Shown: piece by piece, positions 9,382 to 17,067 of the stretch
How positions within the stretch are numbered: the first letter of the stretch is position 1
Layout of the letters: the number at the start of each line of letters is the position of its first letter
Assembly: GCF_015767265.1 (NCBI RefSeq)
Contig: NZ_JADPIB010000008.1
Location: 124,001-188,000 of the forward strand
DNA from: Aureivirga marina
GTDB taxonomy: Bacteria; Bacteroidota; Bacteroidia; Flavobacteriales; Flavobacteriaceae
Reading direction: 5' to 3'
Length of the DNA: 64,000 bases
The notes under the pieces: generated by a model
Told to the model about the DNA's origin: nothing
The model's database searches: none
What the model saw: only the letters and a program-made list of their open reading frames with translations
Made by a program: the position numbers and the translations under genes

Positions 9382-10416
9382 ATGTATCAATTAGAAGAAC
9401 CAAAATATTTTATAGCATTAATAGTAATACCAATACTAATTGTAGCCTTTTTAGGAATGTATTGGTGGAAGAAAAGAACGCAAAAAAAGTTTGCAGATTC
9501 TTTTTTAATTAAAAAATTAAGTCCAGAAAAATCTACATTTAAATCGCTTTTGAAAATTGTAGTACTTTCTCTTGGACTGGCATTTTTGGTAATTGCTTTG
9601 GTAAATCCAAAAATGGGAACAAAATTAGAAACAGTAAAAAGACAAGGAGTTGATATTGTTTTTGCTTTAGATATTTCGAAAAGTATGTTGGCAGAAGATA
9701 TTGCACCAAGTAGATTACAAAAAGCAAAACAAATCATTGATAAAGTTATTAATAAACTTGGAAGTGATAGAATAGGAATTATAGTATATGCAGGAAATGC
9801 ATATCCACTTTTACCGATTACAACAGATCATGGAGCTGCGAAAATGTTTTTACAAAATGCAGAACCAAATTTAGTTTCATCACAAGGAACATCAATTAAT
9901 GATGCTTTAGAATTAGCAGAAACTTATTATAATAACGACGAACAAACAAATAAGTTTTTATTCTTAATTTCTGATGGAGAAGATCACCAAGGAGTAGACA
10001 ATGCAATCGTTGCAAATGCAGCAAAAGAAGGAATAAAACTTTATACAATAAGTGTTGGAACAGAAAAAGGTGGACCAATTCCTTTAAAAAGAAATGGAAA
10101 ACTTATAGGATATAAAAAAGACAGACAAGGAACTGTTGTAAATACAGTGATGGATCCTAAAATGTTAATGCAAATTGCAGAAGAAGGAAATGGGAAGTAT
10201 TTGAATGGAAATAATACAAATAGTACCGTTTCTGCAATTGAAGATATTTTAATTAAAGCAGAGAAAAACGAATTTGAAACAAAGCAATTTTCAGATTATA
10301 AAGATCAATTTCAATGGTTTTTAGGAATTGGATTATTCCTTTTAATGATTGATGTTTTATTATTAGAAAAGAAAACGAAGTGGATTCAAAAATTAAATTT
10401 ATTCAATGAAAAATAA
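9382..10416 (+). CDS. batB: BatB, membrane-anchored VWA domain protein
   Basis: This is a 344-residue paralogue of BatA: an N-terminal pair of TM helices (about residues 8-27 and 55-75), a periplasmic VWA domain and a C-terminal TM near 312-330. The MIDAS motif ALDISKSM near residues 92-99 and LFLISDGEDHQG near 193-204 are intact, as expected for metal-dependent protein binding. It starts 2 nt after the BatA stop and overlaps batC by 11 nt, so translation is probably coupled. VWA proteins of this operon are thought to form a complex in the inner membrane with the TPR and BatD proteins. The role in stress or oxygen tolerance comes from work on Bacteroides and is inferred here. Confidence 0.93.
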   Translation: MYQLEEPKYFIALIVIPILIVAFLGMYWWKKRTQKKFADSFLIKKLSPEKSTFKSLLKIVVLSLGLAFLVIALVNPKMGTKLETVKRQGVDIVFALDISKSMLAEDIAPSRLQKAKQIIDKVINKLGSDRIGIIVYAGNAYPLLPITTDHGAAKMFLQNAEPNLVSSQGTSINDALELAETYYNNDEQTNKFLFLISDGEDHQGVDNAIVANAAKEGIKLYTISVGTEKGGPIPLKRNGKLIGYKKDRQGTVVNTVMDPKMLMQIAEEGNGKYLNGNNTNSTVSAIEDILIKAEKNEFETKQFSDYKDQFQWFLGIGLFLLMIDVLLLEKKTKWIQKLNLFNEK

Positions 10417-11272
10417 GATATTTTTATACATATTCTGTTTGATTTCTAGCTTTGTTTTTTCGCAAGAAGATATAGAAAAATTAAAGTTAGAATCAGATGC
10501 TTTTGTGAAAGAAGGAAATGATTTATTCGAAGAAAAAAAATATGCAGATGCTGAGGTAATGTATAAAAAAGCTTTGGTAAAAAATCCAGGAAATAAGAAA
10601 GCAATTTATAATCTTGGAGATGCAATTTTTGGACAAGGAAGAACAAAAGAAGCAATTGCAAAGTTTAATTCTTTCAATAAATTAACTGATAATAAATTAG
10701 AGAAAGCAGCTTCTTTTCATAATATTGGAAATGCTTTTATGGCTGAAAAAGATTATCAAAAAGCTGTGGAAGCTTACAAGAATTCTTTACGAAATAACCC
10801 AAATGATGAAGAAACGAGATATAATCTTGCATTAGCTCAAAAATTCTTAAAAGAAAACCCTCCTCAAAATCAAAATAAAGATCAGGATCAAAACCAGAAT
10901 CAAGATCAAAACAACGAGAATAAACAAGATCAAGACGAAAATAAGAAAAACGAGGATAATAAGGACGAGAATAAGAAAGATAACGAGGATAATAAAGATA
11001 AGAAAGACGAAAACGAAAACAAGAATAAAGACGAAAAGGACGATAAAGGCGATAACGAAGAAAAAGACGAGAATAAAGACAATAAAGATCAAGAGAATAA
11101 AAACGATAATAAAGAAAATCAAGGAGAACAACAACCACAAAAAGGTCAACTTTCTCCACAACAAATGAAGCAGCTTTTGGATGCGATGAATAATGAGGAA
11201 AATAAAACTCAGAAGAAAATCAATGCGAAAAAAGCGAAAGGACAGAAAACAAATCAAGAAAAAGATTGGTAA
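10406..11272 (+). CDS. batC: BatC, TPR protein with a long charged tail
   Basis: This 288-residue protein has a signal peptide (cleavage after about residue 19, ...SSFVFSQ) and two to three TPR repeats at residues 35-150, with typical NLGDAIFGQGRTKEAIAKF and NIGNAFMAEKDYQKAVEAY units. From residue 152 to about 245 comes an extreme low-complexity stretch made almost only of Asp, Glu, Lys, Asn and Gln, followed by a short conserved-looking motif LSPQQMKQLLDAMNNEE. TPR proteins with such tails are typical of BatC. It lies between batB and batD, overlapping batB by 11 nt. The acidic/basic tail is probably disordered and periplasmic. Long open frames on the opposite strand here are an effect of the biased codons and are not genes. 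Confidence 0.9.
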   Translation: MKNKIFLYIFCLISSFVFSQEDIEKLKLESDAFVKEGNDLFEEKKYADAEVMYKKALVKNPGNKKAIYNLGDAIFGQGRTKEAIAKFNSFNKLTDNKLEKAASFHNIGNAFMAEKDYQKAVEAYKNSLRNNPNDEETRYNLALAQKFLKENPPQNQNKDQDQNQNQDQNNENKQDQDENKKNEDNKDENKKDNEDNKDKKDENENKNKDEKDDKGDNEEKDENKDNKDQENKNDNKENQGEQQPQKGQLSPQQMKQLLDAMNNEENKTQKKINAKKAKGQKTNQEKDW

Positions 11273-11277
11273 ACAAA

Positions 11278-13041
11278 ATGAATTCAAAAACGAATAAACT
11301 ATTTATATTTTTCTTTTTTGCAGTACAAATTATTCTTGCACAAGCTACTTTTAGAACAAATGTTAGTAAAAGTAAGCTTGGAGTTAATCAAAGATTTCGA
11401 ATAGAATTTGAAATAAATGCACAAGGTGGAGATAATTTTACACCACCAAATTTTTCCAATTTTACAGTTGTTGGTGGACCAAGCCAATCTGTAAATCAAT
11501 CATGGATTAATGGAAAATCGAGTTTCTCTCAGAAATATGTTTATATTCTTCAACCAAAAAAACTAGGAACATTTACAATTGGAAGTGCAACAATTGAATA
11601 TGATGGAAATGTTTTAAAATCAAATCCAGTAAAAATTTCCGTTTCTAAAGCTGTGGAAACTCCAGCAAATCCGAATGATCCAAGATATATAGCTGAGCAA
11701 AATATTCATATTGTTGCTGAGGTTTCTAATACTAAACCTTACGTTGGAGAAGCAATTACTGTTGTTTATAAACTTTATGTAAGTGATAAAATAAGCGTTA
11801 GTGATTGGAGAATCAATAATGCAATTCAATTTAATGGATTTTGGCATCAAAATTTAGATAGTAAAAATCAACAAGTTCAAAGAGGAAAATATAATGGAGA
11901 AGATTATCGATATGTGATTTTCAAAAAAGATCTTTTAATTCCTCAAAAATCTGGTAAACTTTTTATCGATCCAATTGAAATGGATGTTTCTGTCGGCGTT
12001 CCTACAGGAAGAGGAGATTTCTTTGGAAATATGATTACCAGAAATGTGGTACAACAAATTAAAACTCCAAAAAGAACCATTAATGTAAAAGAATTACCAA
12101 TTGCAGATAAACCAGAGAATTTTACTGGAGCAGTTGGAGATTTTACATATAAAATGACTACAAATAAAAGAGTTTTAAAAGCAAATGAATCTGCGGAAAT
12201 TAAAGTAGAAGTTTCTGGAAAAGGAAATTTAAAATTATTTGAATTACCAAAAATTACTACTTCTGATGAATTAGAAGTTTATACGCCAACACACGATGAA
12301 AAAGTAAGAACAACTACAACTGGATTGACAGGGAAAGTTTCTGACACATATGTTGTAGTTCCTGAATTTAAAGGAAAATATAAGATTCCTGAGACTTCTT
12401 TTACATATTTTAATCCAAAAGATAAAAAATACCATACAATTACTACAGAACCAATTTTCATCGAATCTCTTGGCGGATATGCAAATTCTGTTGCTCAAAA
12501 TCCGATTGAATCTAAGAAAGAAGATTTAGCATCAAATGAAAATAATTTCAGATATATTGGAACAAAAGCAACTTTTCACAAAGAAAATGCATCTGATTTT
12601 TATGGTTCAAAATGGTATTATATTCTAGTAATAATTCCTCTTTTAGCAATTCCAATTGGAATTATCATTGGAAATAGAAAACAAGCTCGAGCTTTAGATG
12701 TAGAAGGAAATAGATTAAGAAAAGCAGACAGATTAGCTAAAAAATATTTATCTGAAGCTAAAAAGCAATTAGGAAAAAAAGAAGAATTTTATATCGCGCT
12801 TGAAAAAGCATTACATAATTTCTTAAAAGCAAAACTTCAAGTGGAAACAACGGATATTAGTAAAGAAAAAATCGCTGAAATCTTAAAGTCTAAAAATGTG
12901 GAAACAGAAGTTATCAAAGATTTTATTTCTGTATTAGATGATTGCGATTTTGCAAGATATACGCCAACTACAGATGTGATGATGCAACAAGAATTTGAGA
13001 AAGCAAAAGCGATAATTATTAAACTTGATAAAGTGTTGTAA
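11278..13041 (+). CDS. batD: BatD, oxygen-tolerance family protein
   Basis: BatD is a large periplasmic protein anchored by a C-terminal TM. The N-terminus is a signal peptide (MNSKTNKLFIFFFFAVQIILAQ). Several beta-sandwich repeats follow, for example LGVNQRFRIEFEIN, KPYVGEAITVVYKLYV and VLKANESAEIKVEVSGKGNLKLFELP, the last being a BatD signature. A TM lies near residues 440-462, followed by a cytoplasmic helical domain (KADRLAKKYLSEAKKQLGKKEEFYIALEKALHNFL). The frame is open from a TTG at 11266 inside batC, but the ATG at 11278 gives a clean signal peptide and is preferred (587 aa). It sits 5 nt after batC and 3 nt before batE. Confidence 0.92.
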   Translation: MNSKTNKLFIFFFFAVQIILAQATFRTNVSKSKLGVNQRFRIEFEINAQGGDNFTPPNFSNFTVVGGPSQSVNQSWINGKSSFSQKYVYILQPKKLGTFTIGSATIEYDGNVLKSNPVKISVSKAVETPANPNDPRYIAEQNIHIVAEVSNTKPYVGEAITVVYKLYVSDKISVSDWRINNAIQFNGFWHQNLDSKNQQVQRGKYNGEDYRYVIFKKDLLIPQKSGKLFIDPIEMDVSVGVPTGRGDFFGNMITRNVVQQIKTPKRTINVKELPIADKPENFTGAVGDFTYKMTTNKRVLKANESAEIKVEVSGKGNLKLFELPKITTSDELEVYTPTHDEKVRTTTTGLTGKVSDTYVVVPEFKGKYKIPETSFTYFNPKDKKYHTITTEPIFIESLGGYANSVAQNPIESKKEDLASNENNFRYIGTKATFHKENASDFYGSKWYYILVIIPLLAIPIGIIIGNRKQARALDVEGNRLRKADRLAKKYLSEAKKQLGKKEEFYIALEKALHNFLKAKLQVETTDISKEKIAEILKSKNVETEVIKDFISVLDDCDFARYTPTTDVMMQQEFEKAKAIIIKLDKVL

Positions 13042-13044
13042 GAG

Positions 13045-13803
13045 ATGAAAAGAGTAATTTTATATTTGTTTATAAGTGTTATTTCTTTTGTAAATGCACA
13101 AAACCAAAATCCTGAAACACTTTTTGAACAGGCAAATTCTTTATATAAAGCTGACAAATTCAATGAAGCTGTAAAGAAATATAAAGAGATTGAAAAAGAA
13201 GGTTACATTTCGGATGTTTTGTATTATAATTTAGGAAATAGTTATTATAAATTAAACCAAATTGGACCTTCAATTTTTTATTATGAGAAAGCTTTAAAAG
13301 TGAATCCAAACAATAAAGACGCAAAAAATAATTTGATTTTTGCAAATCGTCTTGCTTTGGATAAAATTGAAGAAGTTCCAAATTCTGTCCTTGAAAATAT
13401 TTCTGATAATTTCATCATGAAGTTATCGTATAATCAATGGGCCGTATTAGCTGTTGTAATGGCTTTTGTAGGAGCTTTATTCTTTCTGATATATTATTTC
13501 TCATTTACTTCTAAAAAGAAGCTTATTTTCTTTAATATTTCAATTATTAGTCTTGTGATTTTTGGAATTAGCTTCTTCTTTGCAATTAAAAATCACGATT
13601 TGATTACAAGTGATGTGGAAGCAATTGTTTTTACAGAAAAAGTTCCTGTTAAAGAAGCTCCAAAAATGAATAGTGAAACGCTTTATGACTTACATGAAGG
13701 AACAAAAGTAAAAGTTTTAGAAATTGATGGAGAATGGAGCAAAGTCAAAATTGCAAACGGAAATGAAGGTTGGATTCAATCAGAATCGTATAGAGAATTT
13801 TAA
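13045..13803 (+). CDS. batE: BatE, TPR and SH3-like domain membrane protein
   Basis: This is the last gene of the Bat operon, 252 residues. A signal peptide (about 1-19) precedes two TPR units (residues 22-100; NLGNSYYKLNQIGPSIFYYEKAL). Two TM helices lie near 127-150 and 158-178, and a C-terminal bacterial SH3 domain (residues about 190-252; VPVKEAPKMNSETLYDLHEGTKVKV ... GWIQSESYREF) completes the protein. SH3b domains often bind cell wall or protein ligands. The arrangement TPR-TM-TM-SH3 is characteristic of BatE in Bacteroidetes. A good terminator follows, which fits the operon end. Confidence 0.9.
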   Translation: MKRVILYLFISVISFVNAQNQNPETLFEQANSLYKADKFNEAVKKYKEIEKEGYISDVLYYNLGNSYYKLNQIGPSIFYYEKALKVNPNNKDAKNNLIFANRLALDKIEEVPNSVLENISDNFIMKLSYNQWAVLAVVMAFVGALFFLIYYFSFTSKKKLIFFNISIISLVIFGISFFFAIKNHDLITSDVEAIVFTEKVPVKEAPKMNSETLYDLHEGTKVKVLEIDGEWSKVKIANGNEGWIQSESYREF

Positions 13804-13826
13804 ACAAAATTAAATATAAATACCAC

Positions 13827-13862
13827 AAACTCTTATGGATAATTTCATAAGAGTTTTTTTAT
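13827..13862 (+). terminator. terminator of the Bat operon
   Basis: AAACTCTTATG (13827-13837) pairs perfectly with CATAAGAGTTT (13846-13856) over an 8-nt loop, followed by a run of T. It lies 24 nt after the batE stop and closes the Bat operon. Confidence 0.85.
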
Positions 13863-13933
13863 TTAAGGAATCTTTTATTTGCTTTTAGTTTTATTTTAAG
13901 TATTTGAAAATCAATTATTTGTATTTTTAATAT

Positions 13934-14575
13934 ATGGAAGTAGATAAAACACTTTACAATAGGAAAGAAGAGCAAGTAAATGTTATTACACATGCAATTG
14001 GAATCGTTTTAAGTTTGTTTGCAATCTATTTTCTATACCAAAAAGCAAAACTTCATCCTGAACCAAAGTATGTCATCGCTTCGTTGATTTATGGATTTAG
14101 TTTATTGATTCTTTACATTGCTTCCACTTCCTTTCACGCTGCTAAAAATCGTGCGCTGAAACTTAAACTTAATATTTTTGATCATTCTGCAATTTTTGTA
14201 ATTATTGCCGGAACTTATACGCCTTATTGTTTATTAAGTCTAGAAAAATCCGATGGAATTTGGATGCTAATTTTTATTTGGATTGTAGCTGTTCTTGGAA
14301 TTTATTTCAAAATTGCTGTCAAAAAAAGACATGGAACTTTGTCAACTCTAATCTACATTGTTGCTGGTTGGTTTTTTCTTGTCGAGTTCAATGCGCTTGT
14401 CAATTCTATTCACAAATGGGGATTATTTTGGCTAATTCTAGGAGGAGTTTTTTATACTATTGGCGCAGTTTTTTATTCACTTCGAAAACTTCCATATAAT
14501 CACGGAGTTTTCCATGTTTTTGTGCTTTTTGGAAGCGCAAGTCATTTTATCAGTATTTATGATTATGTTTTATGA
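13934..14575 (+). CDS. hemolysin III / TrhA-like (PAQR superfamily) membrane protein
   Basis: This 213-residue, seven-TM protein belongs to the hemolysin III family, related to eukaryotic PAQR receptors. The family motifs are present: an N-terminal EEQVNVITHAIG segment, STSFHAAK near residues 62-69, NIFDHSAIF near residue 82, and the C-terminal NHGVFHVFVLFGSASHF, whose histidines form the metal site with the earlier Ser and His. Haemolytic activity of the family is doubtful; a role in membrane energetics or lipid homeostasis (TrhA) has been proposed. It stands alone, convergent with dinB. A copy of the structured repeat element lies antisense to it immediately downstream. Confidence 0.92.
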   Translation: MEVDKTLYNRKEEQVNVITHAIGIVLSLFAIYFLYQKAKLHPEPKYVIASLIYGFSLLILYIASTSFHAAKNRALKLKLNIFDHSAIFVIIAGTYTPYCLLSLEKSDGIWMLIFIWIVAVLGIYFKIAVKKRHGTLSTLIYIVAGWFFLVEFNALVNSIHKWGLFWLILGGVFYTIGAVFYSLRKLPYNHGVFHVFVLFGSASHFISIYDYVL

Positions 14576-14580
14576 TTTTT

Positions 14581-14665
14581 GGGCGCGCCTAAAGTCGGGC
14601 TTTCCGCTATATCTTTTGCTGCAAATCTGCAAGCAGCAAAAGGATGCCGCTGCAATCCCTCGCGC
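14581..14665 (-). repeat. structured repeat element, copy A (short form)
   Basis: On the minus strand this holds the invariant core AGGGATTGCAGCGGCATCC, a TTTTGCTGC/GCAGCAAAA hairpin, and GATATAGCGGAAAGCCCGAC. It is closed by GCGCG (14661-14665) pairing with CGCGC (14583-14587). Copies B and C use GCGTT/AACGC for the same helix, so the closing pairs differ in sequence but keep pairing. The accessory CCT...AGG hairpin of the other copies is missing here. It starts only 9 nt after the dinB stop codon, so it would be transcribed as part of the dinB 3' UTR. Confidence 0.8.
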
Positions 14666-14674
14666 ATTTCAACT

Positions 14675-15760
14675 TTAAAAATCAAATCGCAATTGTCGAT
14701 TTTTTGGCGGCTCTTTTTTTTCAGTGTTTAAATTTGATAAACTAATTCCAAGCAAACGAACAGAATTTTGAATTTTATCTTGATACAAAAGTTGCTTTGT
14801 CAATTCTAAAATTTCTTCTTTTGACTCTAAAAATGTTTCTAATGTTCGACTTCGAGTTTGGACAGAAAAATCGCTGTATTTTATTTTCAATGTAATTGTT
14901 TTTCCTCTTGTTTTTGATTTTTCAATTCGACGAAATAATTCTTCAGCAATCTGTTCTAACTTTTCCATCATAAAAACTTCAGAAGTTAAGTTTTCTGTGT
15001 ATGTATATTCCACAGCAATCGACTTTCGAATTCGATTTGGTTTCACTTCACTTTTTTGAATTCCACGAACAATTTGAAAATAGTGTTTCCCAGAATTTTT
15101 AAAATGTTGCTCTAAAAATTCTAAAGACTTTCCTTTTAAATCTTTTCCTGTGAAAATTCCTAAACTATACATTTTTTTAGCAGTAACTTTTCCAATTCCA
15201 AAAAACTTTTCAATTGGAAGTTCTTCTAAAAAATCATTCACTTCTTCTGGTGGAATTGTTTTTTGTCCATTTGGTTTGTTAATATCCGAAGCAATTTTTG
15301 CTAAAAATTTATTGATTGAAATTCCTGCGGATGCATTTAAACCTGTTTTTTCTTTAATTTCTTCTCGAATTTGTGTTGCGATTTTACTAGCAGATTTGAT
15401 TCCTTTTTTGTTTTCAGTTACATCTAAAAAAGCTTCATCCAAAGACAGAGGTTCTACCAAATCAGTGTATTCATGAAATATTTTTCGAATTTGTTGTGAA
15501 ATCTCACGATAACGAGGAAAACGATGTTTTACAAAAATCAAATCAGGACAAAGTTCTTTAGCTAGAGCTCCAGAAATAGCAGAACGAACACCAAATTTTC
15601 GTGCTTCGTAACTTGCAGCAGCAACAACTCCACGAATTCCTCCACCACCAACAGCAATAGGTTTTCCACGTAATTCAGGAAAATCTAATTGTTCTACAGA
15701 AGCATAAAAAGCATCCATATCAATGTGAATAATTTTTTTTATGTGTTTTTCTGTTTCCAA
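14675..15760 (-). CDS. dinB: DNA polymerase IV (Y family)
   Basis: This is an error-prone translesion DNA polymerase that extends past damaged template bases. The N-terminal HIDMDAFYASVEQ (residues 12-24) holds catalytic carboxylates, and EPLSLDEAFLDVT near residues 100-112 holds the third. The steric region VAAASYEARKFGVRS and the little-finger domain (VEYTYTENLTSE onward) are present. The C-terminus RQLRFDF resembles a beta-clamp binding motif. The length of 361 aa is normal. The start is a TTG at 15760; no ATG lies upstream of the catalytic motif, and a good promoter ends about 18 nt upstream, leaving a very short leader. It is convergent with the hemolysin III gene. Confidence 0.95.
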   Translation of the reverse strand: METEKHIKKIIHIDMDAFYASVEQLDFPELRGKPIAVGGGGIRGVVAAASYEARKFGVRSAISGALAKELCPDLIFVKHRFPRYREISQQIRKIFHEYTDLVEPLSLDEAFLDVTENKKGIKSASKIATQIREEIKEKTGLNASAGISINKFLAKIASDINKPNGQKTIPPEEVNDFLEELPIEKFFGIGKVTAKKMYSLGIFTGKDLKGKSLEFLEQHFKNSGKHYFQIVRGIQKSEVKPNRIRKSIAVEYTYTENLTSEVFMMEKLEQIAEELFRRIEKSKTRGKTITLKIKYSDFSVQTRSRTLETFLESKEEILELTKQLLYQDKIQNSVRLLGISLSNLNTEKKEPPKNRQLRFDF

Positions 15761-15777
15761 ATTTTTCTTTTGTTTTT

Positions 15778-15809
15778 CAAAGGTATTTTAGATTCTGGAA
15801 ATAAACAAA
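15778..15809 (-). promoter_or_regulatory. dinB promoter (Bacteroidetes sigma-A type)
   Basis: On the minus strand a TTTG (15809-15806) is followed after 20 nt by TACCTTTG (15785-15778), matching the TTTG-N19/21-TAnnTTTG consensus. The predicted start of transcription is only about 10 nt before the TTG start codon of dinB. Confidence 0.75.
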
Positions 15810-15921
15810 AATCCATTTTTTTATAGTAGTAGTTCAAAATAATTTCTAGAAAATAAAATTTCAAAATCATATTTAGTTAATTGTTATCGATACTTTATTG
15901 AAGAACTTATCCAAAGTTTAG

Positions 15922-16053
15922 TTGACCTATTTTTTTAATTGTAAAAATCAAGAAATTTGAAAAAAAATAGACGAGAAACTGTTTGAGCGATAGCGAGTTT
16001 TTTGAGCCTTTTTCAAATTTTGTAGATTTTAGATTAAAAAAATAAAGTCTTGA
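15922..16053. repeat. long imperfect inverted repeat with GAGCGATAGCGAG core
   Basis: Two arms of about 40 bp are near-complementary. AAATTTGAAAAA (15953-15964) pairs with TTTTTCAAATTT (16009-16020), and TATTTTTTTAAT (15928-15939) pairs with ATTAAAAAAATA (16033-16044). The arm AAAAATCAAG (15943-15952) also matches CTTGATTTTT (16049-16058). Between the arms lies a core of about 44 bp containing CTGTTTGAGCGATAGCGAG. No ORF is inside. It resembles a MITE or REP-like palindromic element. The rest of the 595-base gap (15761-16355) holds the dinB promoter and element copy B. Confidence 0.65.
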
Positions 16054-16197
16054 TTTTTTTGGTTCGTTTTTTTATCAAGAAAAAAATGAATAATCTGAAA
16101 TTTTAAAATGAAAATTATTTAGATGCATAAAAACACTTTGTTATGTAAAGATTAAATCTTGAAAAATTTATAAAGAATTATCATTTTATTTTCAAGT

Positions 16198-16223
16198 TTG
16201 GTTTTTATTTCTAGTTACTTTTG
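16198..16223 (+). promoter_or_regulatory. candidate promoter driving element copy B and the downstream gene
   Basis: TTG at 16198-16200 and TACTTTTG at 16216-16223 match the Bacteroidetes boxes, although the spacing of 15 nt is shorter than usual. The structured element begins 11 nt after the -7 box, so a transcript would start almost exactly at the element. Confidence 0.5.
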
Positions 16224-16233
16224 TACTGTAAAT

Positions 16234-16339
16234 TGCGTTAGGGATTGCAGCGGCATCCTTTTGTGGAAGAATGGAACAAAAGATATAGCGGAAAGCCCGA
16301 CCTAATTCCTGAGTGAAATCGAAGGAATAGGAAACGCCC
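16234..16339 (+). repeat. structured repeat element, copy B (5' leader position)
   Basis: The core AGGGATTGCAGCGGCATCC and GATATAGCGGAAAGCCCGACC are identical to copies A and C. The apical hairpin differs (TTTTGT/ACAAAA instead of TTTTGCTGC/GCAGCAAAA) but still pairs. The closing helix is GCGTT/AACGC, and a third hairpin CCTAATTCC/GGAATAGG is present. It ends 16 nt before the ATG of the acidic protein gene and starts just after a promoter-like box. Confidence 0.8.
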
Positions 16340-16355
16340 AAATAAACTAGAAAAA

Positions 16356-17051
16356 ATGAAAGAAATTTTAAGTAAATATGGAATTCATTCGTACGAGAAT
16401 GTGATTTTTGAATATAATCCAGTGAAATTGGATTGGTGGGGAGTTGAGGAAGAAATCATTTTTGAAGTGCAAATTTCGAAGAATGAAAGTGGATTGGAAG
16501 TTGCAATTTATTTCTTGTTTGAAAATGAAGAAGAATATGAAAGAGTTGTGGTTTTTATTTCGCAAATAGATGAAAATTTTGAGAATGTAATTGGAGCGAA
16601 TTTAGTTGCAAAAATTGTCAAAGAGAAAATCTTAAATGAGGTAAATAATTTACAATTTATTCCAGAACAAGAAGCTTATTTAATTCCAGATTTAGCTACT
16701 TCTATAAAAGTTTTTGATGCAATTATGAGTCAATTAGCAGATGTAAATCCAACCATTGCAGAAAACGGATTAGATTTAGATGATGAAGAAGATGAAGGAT
16801 TATTCTTTGAAATGTTAGCATTATATGCTTCTGAAAATGACACTTTTGATATTTCAATTTACGAAACTATGTTGCGTGCGCAATTTGAAGAAGCAGGAGA
16901 AGAGTTTATGAAATATTTGAAAATGGAAGTTTCTGTGATTGAAGAAAATAAACTTTGGGATGCATTTTTAAAAGAAACACCTTTTGCACAACAATTGAAT
17001 TTAAAAGAAGAAGATTTAATAAAAATTGCGTATCTTATAAATAGTATATAA
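16356..17051 (+). CDS. unknown acidic cytoplasmic protein
   Basis: I do not recognise this 231-residue protein. It has no signal peptide or TM segment and is strongly acidic (for example NGLDLDDEEDEGLFFEM near residues 137-153). The N-terminal half, with alternating beta-like segments (EIIFEVQISKNESGLEVAIYFLFENEEEYERVVVFISQ), suggests an alpha/beta domain, and the C-terminal half is mostly helical. Its start codon lies 16 nt after a structured repeat element and it precedes the ClC transporter gene by 16 nt on the same strand, so the two are probably co-transcribed. Whether it acts with the transporter cannot be told from sequence. Confidence 0.75.
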   Translation: MKEILSKYGIHSYENVIFEYNPVKLDWWGVEEEIIFEVQISKNESGLEVAIYFLFENEEEYERVVVFISQIDENFENVIGANLVAKIVKEKILNEVNNLQFIPEQEAYLIPDLATSIKVFDAIMSQLADVNPTIAENGLDLDDEEDEGLFFEMLALYASENDTFDISIYETMLRAQFEEAGEEFMKYLKMEVSVIEENKLWDAFLKETPFAQQLNLKEEDLIKIAYLINSI

Positions 17052-17067
17052 TGATGTGTGATTTACA

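Noticed and set aside
10847-11287. Long open frames on the minus strand opposite batC
   Set aside because: They arise from the biased codons of the Asp/Glu/Lys/Asn/Gln tail and would encode improbable Phe/Leu/Ile or Tyr/Arg repeats.
14150-14680. Additional plus-strand ORFs inside and after the hemolysin III gene
   Set aside because: They lie in other frames of a clear PAQR-type gene or across the repeat element and show no protein-like pattern.
16041-16075. tRNA-like GGTTCG segment in the 16060 region
   Set aside because: No acceptor stem, anticodon arm or CCA-like end could be formed around it.
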